From: JACNIV01 sp965370415
Lineage (GTDB): Bacteria > Cloacimonadota > Cloacimonadia > Cloacimonadales > TCS61
Assembly: GCA_965370415.1 (NCBI GenBank)
Contig: CBDUTJ010000009.1
Coordinates: 1-64,000 of the forward strand
DNA: 64,000 nucleotides
Direction of reading: 5' to 3'
Position numbers and translations under genes: made by a program. Of this stretch, positions 59,835 through 64,000 are shown in pieces. Below the pieces are notes generated by a model. It was given only the letters and a program-made list of their open reading frames with translations, was not told where the DNA came from and did not search any database. Positions within the stretch are counted from its first letter, which is position 1, and every line of letters starts with the position of its first letter.

Positions 59835-61457
59835 TTAATCCTCAAAAAGCTCACTGCTTATAAACACTTCAATAGAAAGATCACCCTGGATAGTAATACC
59901 GCCTGTCCATGGCTGTGCACCTTCGCTGCTGATATTTATTCGAGGAACAATGTAAACCGAATCTGCCAGGAAAAAATCAAGTTGATCCTGAGTAATATTT
60001 AGCTCATACTCTCCATAAGTGGAATCTGTAGTTATTTCCATCAGCGGTATCCTGAACATTTGAACTTTTGTTGAATCAGGATTCTCAAAGTTAAATATCT
60101 CTTCCAGAACATTAGTACTGTCATCGGAAACAAGAAGATCAAATCCCAATTCCATTCCACTTGTATTCCAATATTTGAAAATAACTCTGCCATATTTGAA
60201 TGCATTATAAATGGCATCATCAAAATCTGATACATCCTCTTCACTTATTTCGATCTCACCATTTTCAAGGGGAATTATCCAGATACCTTCCTCCTCGAAT
60301 GTATATATCTGAACGTCTGCAATGATCTCTATATCCACACCAATCGAATCTGCATGGTTCAGAGAATCTATCACCGTGTTATCTCCGATTAAAGTATTGA
60401 ATTCATAATCAAATCCATCAGGAATTATCTGTAACATTTCATTTATATTGTAATTCTCTGATGTTAGCATAAATTCTGTTAAACCTTCAGAGATACTGAT
60501 AGTTATCGAATCTCCTTCATTATGAACCAATGGTACTTGTACCCCACTTTTTTTTGATACTAATTCAAATACCGCTACAGCAGGAGCAGGAGAAACAATA
60601 TTAAATATGATCGCACTGTATCCGTTAAAACAGAAGCTGTCTTCTTCAACTATTACTGGCTGGGGAAGGTCTGCTTCGATATATCCCGAAATGATCTCAA
60701 TTTCCTGGGAAGGGATCATCGCCTGCGTAACCCAGTCTGCCTGGATATCGATTATCTGAATATCAAGCTGGATCGAAGCAGAAGTATCGATAATAGCACT
60801 AGCATTTTCGGTAATATCACCTTCTCCGGTAAGCTGTAATTGTATTTCGTTGGGAAAGGGTTCTCCCGTCTGAAGGTTTATCATTTGTGAACCAGCACCT
60901 CCCTCAGGAGCAATATCCGGGAAAACAACATTTTCTACCAAAGGATCACCATTCCCATCCAGAACATTTATGATTAGTGGATTCCCATCAAGTGAATCTC
61001 CCAGCCAGAAAACTGTGTTATTGGTGATGGATAGCTCAAGAAACCCTTCCATGAATTTGATCTCTTCATATTCATCAAAAGGATCAAAAGTTTTTATTAT
61101 TCCAAATGGAATAGTTATGAAAGGATAATTCGGAAGATTGCTGACAGGAAGACCATTTAAAGCAGCAATTTCCGGTGGTACAAAATCTCCCAGAACAAAG
61201 TTTGTGTTTTTGATTTCCGTATCCGCTATCTCGATATCACCAACCGTTTGAAAATCTTCGGTCGATTCATAAAACTGAAGAGTATCTCCGTTCGCCACAA
61301 ATGAACCTACGGTATCTGCAATAGCTTCGGCATCATAAGTGTCGTGCAGAAAGATCAATCTGAACTGGGTTGTCCATGATGGAATGCCGAATTCATCGGG
61401 GATGGAGCATCCGATTAAAAACAAAATAAACAATATTGGTAATACTTTCTTAAACAT
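59835..61457 (-). CDS. large acidic lipoprotein, unknown function
   Basis: 540 residues. Lipoprotein signal MFKKVLPILFILFLIGC (Cys17). The mature part is acidic, strand-rich and has no recognised catalytic motif; repeated I-E-I-x-A-D and I-x-I-x-D-N-T strands suggest a beta-sandwich or beta-helix-like surface protein. GGAGG precedes the ATG. It and the following barrel-like gene mirror the arrangement at 19597-22686 (lipoprotein first, barrel second). Confidence 0.72.
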   Translation of the reverse strand: MFKKVLPILFILFLIGCSIPDEFGIPSWTTQFRLIFLHDTYDAEAIADTVGSFVANGDTLQFYESTEDFQTVGDIEIADTEIKNTNFVLGDFVPPEIAALNGLPVSNLPNYPFITIPFGIIKTFDPFDEYEEIKFMEGFLELSITNNTVFWLGDSLDGNPLIINVLDGNGDPLVENVVFPDIAPEGGAGSQMINLQTGEPFPNEIQLQLTGEGDITENASAIIDTSASIQLDIQIIDIQADWVTQAMIPSQEIEIISGYIEADLPQPVIVEEDSFCFNGYSAIIFNIVSPAPAVAVFELVSKKSGVQVPLVHNEGDSITISISEGLTEFMLTSENYNINEMLQIIPDGFDYEFNTLIGDNTVIDSLNHADSIGVDIEIIADVQIYTFEEEGIWIIPLENGEIEISEEDVSDFDDAIYNAFKYGRVIFKYWNTSGMELGFDLLVSDDSTNVLEEIFNFENPDSTKVQMFRIPLMEITTDSTYGEYELNITQDQLDFFLADSVYIVPRINISSEGAQPWTGGITIQGDLSIEVFISSELFED

Positions 61458-61606
61458 CTATTCCTCCTAAAATTCCATTTCTTTAATTATTCTTTCCTTA
61501 TTATTTCTCATAACCCTAAAATTGTGATGTAATTAAGCAATCTGGAATTTTTTGTCAATTTTTTTAATTTAAAGATTATTTAAGAATGGTCATAATTAAA
61601 TATGTT

Positions 61607-61636
61607 TTGACATTAATCTTATCGCAAAAAAGGATT
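61607..61636 (+). promoter_or_regulatory. candidate promoter of the last gene
   Basis: TTGACA at 61607-61612 and GGATTG after 18 bases. The start codon is at 61744; a palindromic repeat lies between them. Confidence 0.3.
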
Positions 61637-61704
61637 GTAGTGAAAAAATGAAAAAATGTACGGCTCCTCTGTACCACCCGTAAGTGGTCAGATACGCTGT
61701 GACA

Positions 61705-61728
61705 GTCCGGCTTCGTTGAACTACGCCG
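61705..61728 (-). repeat. short dispersed repeat, CGGCGTAG family
   Basis: Minus strand CGGCGTAGTTCAACGAAGCC plus GGAC, similar to 1546-1569 on the plus strand. It is flanked by two copies of ACGCxGTGACAG (61694-61705 and 61723-61734) and inserted between the putative promoter and the ribosome-binding site of the following gene. Confidence 0.45.
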
Positions 61729-61743
61729 TGACAGGAGGAAAAA

Positions 61744-64000
61744 ATGAAAAAAATTATTACTATTACAATGTTTTTAGCTGCTGTATTTCTTTGCGCAGAA
61801 TGGACGATAGTTGCATCTTATCCCATTCCGGAGGGTGCCTCCGGATTAGCTTATGACGGCACTTATCTGTATTGCGGCATTTATGGAGCAAATGGAGATG
61901 AGTTTTACCGGATTGATCCAGATGATGGAACCTATCAGCTTCTGTTTACCAATCCAAATATTGGTGATTGTTTTGGAATGACCTGGGATGGAACAAATCT
62001 CTGGATCACAGATCATGTCTCTCCCTCGTCTACTCCTGCTATTGCATATGAATTAGATATCAATTCAGGTGTGATCCTATCCCAGTTTGACCTGCCGGCG
62101 CATTATATGTCCGGAATTGCCTATGATAATGGAGATTTCTGGGTTACTGCTTATTATGATCCTAACGGAGAAATTTACAAAGTGGATAATACCGGAGCTA
62201 TAATTCAGCAATTTGCAGCTCCCGATGAACAGCCCTGGGATCTATGCCTGGAAAATGATAACCTGTGGATGGCAGATTACTGGGGAGATGCTCTCTATAA
62301 GATCGATCCTGTAACCGGAACGCTTCTGGAAACAAATCCTTCAGAAGGAGTCGATCCGGCAGGAATCGTCTGGGATGGACAATACCTGTGGTATTGTGAT
62401 AATGGTAGCGGAGGTTCAGATTATCTTTATAAAGTTGATCTTGCTGGTAGTGGAACACCACAAATGAATATTTATCCTACTGTGGTGGATTATGGAATTG
62501 TAACTGTTGGTGATATGGTATATGGTGGATTTACAATAACAAACGACGGAAGCGCAGATTTGGAAGTAACATTCGGGAGCATAACAGGTCCGGGATCGCA
62601 GTATGTCTTCTGGGGAAGTGGAGCAACAACTATACCTGCTAATGGAGGAACTATGATTTTTGAATTTGCTTATTCACCTCAGGAACCAGGTATATTGGAT
62701 GCAATTGGAACGCTTTACTCAAACGATCCTTTATATCCCGTAGCTGAAATCTCTTTTATTGGAATAGCTGTAAATCCGGGACCTGAGATCTATTTACCCG
62801 TAACAAATCATGATTACGGTTCTGTGAGAATTAATGCTTATACACGCTGGTTTATGGAGATTCAAAATATTGGTGATGAAGCTTTAATAATTAATGATAT
62901 CTATTGTGATGATATACATTTTACTGTTGATAGCAGCGTTAGTTTCCCAATAGAAATAGCTACTCTGGATACAATACAAGTTGGCATCTGGTTCAGTCCG
63001 GATGCTGCAACCAACTTCAATGGTGTTATGTCGATTCATAGTAATGACCCGGTAACTCCCATATATGATGTAACGCTTTCGGGAACCGGTGATGCTTCCG
63101 CGATTCCTATAGGAGGAATTCTCTGGCAATACAATATCACTACCGGATACGATAACAGCCCCAAGGCAATTGTACCTATAGAAGACATTTCGGAAGATGG
63201 TATCGATGATGTTATCATCTGTTCTCAAGATAATTTTACACGCTGTTTTAATGGTAATTCTTCGGGAATTGCAGATATACTCTGGGAATATGAAACTTAC
63301 GCTGGAGAGGTTTATCATCAAAATTCACTTATGATCGTTCCTGATCTGAACTCCGATGGTTATGAAGATGTGGTAATCGGAACAACCGGAGGTGATAGAG
63401 CTATCCGAGCTATTTCAGGAAAGACAGGAGAACAAATCTGGGTATATTTTACAGATGTTTACGGAGATGGTGGCTGGGTTTACCAGGTTGATGCGACATT
63501 TGATTATAACAACGATGGAATTACAGATATTCTGGCAGCAACTGGTGGTGACGCACAAAGAGTTTTTTGTATCGATGGAACGAATGGAACGGTCATCTGG
63601 GATTTCTATGCTGCCGGACCAAAATTCAGTTGTATTGGTATTGAAGATGTAAATAATGACGGAATCCCGGATGCAATTGGCGGTGCTTCAAATTCATACG
63701 AAACTGAAGGAAAAGTATTTGGAATCAACGGAGCAAATGGAACCCAGATGTGGGAATTTACTACCGATGGTTCTTCTGTTTGGGCTCTTTCCCAAGTGGA
63801 TGATATTAGCGGTGACGGATACAATGATATAGTTGTCGGAGATTTCGCAGGAAATTATTATGCTCTTGATGCTACAAATGGTTCTGTGTTATGGAACGAA
63901 AGTGTAGGAACCTGCCTGATAATCAGATTTGAAACTCTGAACGATGTAAATGGTGATGGACATCCCGATATTGCAATAGCTCGAAGTTCTATAGATAATG
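61744..64000 (+). CDS. long secreted FG-GAP/PQQ-like protein, 3' end beyond window
   Basis: Open for 752 codons to the window edge, so incomplete. Signal peptide MKKIITITMFLAAVFLCA. Residues about 20-235 form a propeller of NHL/quinoprotein-like repeats (GMTWDGTNLWITDHVSPSST, GIVWDGQYLWYCDNGS). Then come two Hydin/ASPM-like immunoglobulin domains (YGIVTVGDMVYGGFTITNDG; YGSVRINAYTRWFMEIQNIG). From about residue 460 there are FG-GAP/PQQ-like propeller repeats (VPIEDISEDGIDDVIICSQD, IVPDLNSDGYEDVVIG, VDDISGDGYNDIVVGDFAGN, NDVNGDGHPDIAIA). A sorting tail at the unseen C-terminus is expected but not shown. GGAGG precedes the ATG. It is probably a surface adhesin or matrix protein. Confidence 0.85.
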   Translation, partial: MKKIITITMFLAAVFLCAEWTIVASYPIPEGASGLAYDGTYLYCGIYGANGDEFYRIDPDDGTYQLLFTNPNIGDCFGMTWDGTNLWITDHVSPSSTPAIAYELDINSGVILSQFDLPAHYMSGIAYDNGDFWVTAYYDPNGEIYKVDNTGAIIQQFAAPDEQPWDLCLENDNLWMADYWGDALYKIDPVTGTLLETNPSEGVDPAGIVWDGQYLWYCDNGSGGSDYLYKVDLAGSGTPQMNIYPTVVDYGIVTVGDMVYGGFTITNDGSADLEVTFGSITGPGSQYVFWGSGATTIPANGGTMIFEFAYSPQEPGILDAIGTLYSNDPLYPVAEISFIGIAVNPGPEIYLPVTNHDYGSVRINAYTRWFMEIQNIGDEALIINDIYCDDIHFTVDSSVSFPIEIATLDTIQVGIWFSPDAATNFNGVMSIHSNDPVTPIYDVTLSGTGDASAIPIGGILWQYNITTGYDNSPKAIVPIEDISEDGIDDVIICSQDNFTRCFNGNSSGIADILWEYETYAGEVYHQNSLMIVPDLNSDGYEDVVIGTTGGDRAIRAISGKTGEQIWVYFTDVYGDGGWVYQVDATFDYNNDGITDILAATGGDAQRVFCIDGTNGTVIWDFYAAGPKFSCIGIEDVNNDGIPDAIGGASNSYETEGKVFGINGANGTQMWEFTTDGSSVWALSQVDDISGDGYNDIVVGDFAGNYYALDATNGSVLWNESVGTCLIIRFETLNDVNGDGHPDIAIARSSIDN

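Overview
The window is AT-rich bacterial chromosome that fits an anaerobic member of the FCB superphylum, most likely Candidatus Cloacimonadota. Reasons: at least five secreted proteins end in the same PNPFNP...GxYxYKL...KKxxLxK tail (type IX-like C-terminal sorting domain); there are many lipoproteins and outer-membrane barrel-like proteins; a nickel/hydrogenase-maturation locus points to anaerobic life. The assignment rests on pattern recognition only; no 16S rRNA or marker tree is available here.

Layout. (1) 300-3180: nickel locus, nikR - FmdE-like zinc protein - NicO/UreH-like nickel permease - hypB. (2) 3530-16616: a roughly 13-kb integrative element inserted in the 3' end of tRNA-His. 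It carries a tyrosine integrase, an excisionase-like HTH protein, a primase-like replication protein, several unknown AT-rich genes, small membrane proteins, a lipoprotein and a 1272-residue secreted beta-helix/PKD adhesin. Both att copies and both sets of putative integrase arm sites are visible. (3) 16590-17132: tRNA operon on the minus strand (fMet, a degenerate tRNA remnant, Met, Arg, His). (4) 17248-19450: rng-rplU-rpmA. (5) 19597-24730: envelope lipoproteins, a barrel-like protein and a sorting-tail protein. (6) 24797-31640: AI-2E family permease, DUF512 radical-SAM/PDZ protein, and a giant REC-PAS-GAF-HD-GYP-type regulator. (7) 31703-39230, minus strand: exbB-exbD-tonB-folP-dacA-coaE and a large sialidase-fold-like secreted protein. 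(8) 39375-43625: two fused shikimate-pathway genes (aroC with chorismate mutase; aroD with aroE) and a transglutaminase-like lipoprotein. (9) 43796-47828: two secreted sorting-tail proteins separated by a mosaic of short palindromic repeats. (10) 47872-55539: pyrimidine-nucleoside phosphorylase and the rpmF-plsX-fabH-fabD-fabG-acpP-fabF-rnc lipid cluster. (11) 55564-64000: radical-SAM protein, a von Willebrand/BatA-like membrane protein, a lipoprotein/outer-membrane pair, and the start of a long secreted FG-GAP-type protein cut by the window end.

The most unusual region is the tRNA-His element. Its order of integrase, HTH and primase recalls phage satellites and small integrative plasmids, yet its largest gene is a surface adhesin of the host's own secretion type. 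The window also holds several families of dispersed short palindromic repeats, two vestigial sorting-domain tails near 3.3-3.4 kb, and a recurring TTGACA box 50-130 bases before many operon-leading genes.
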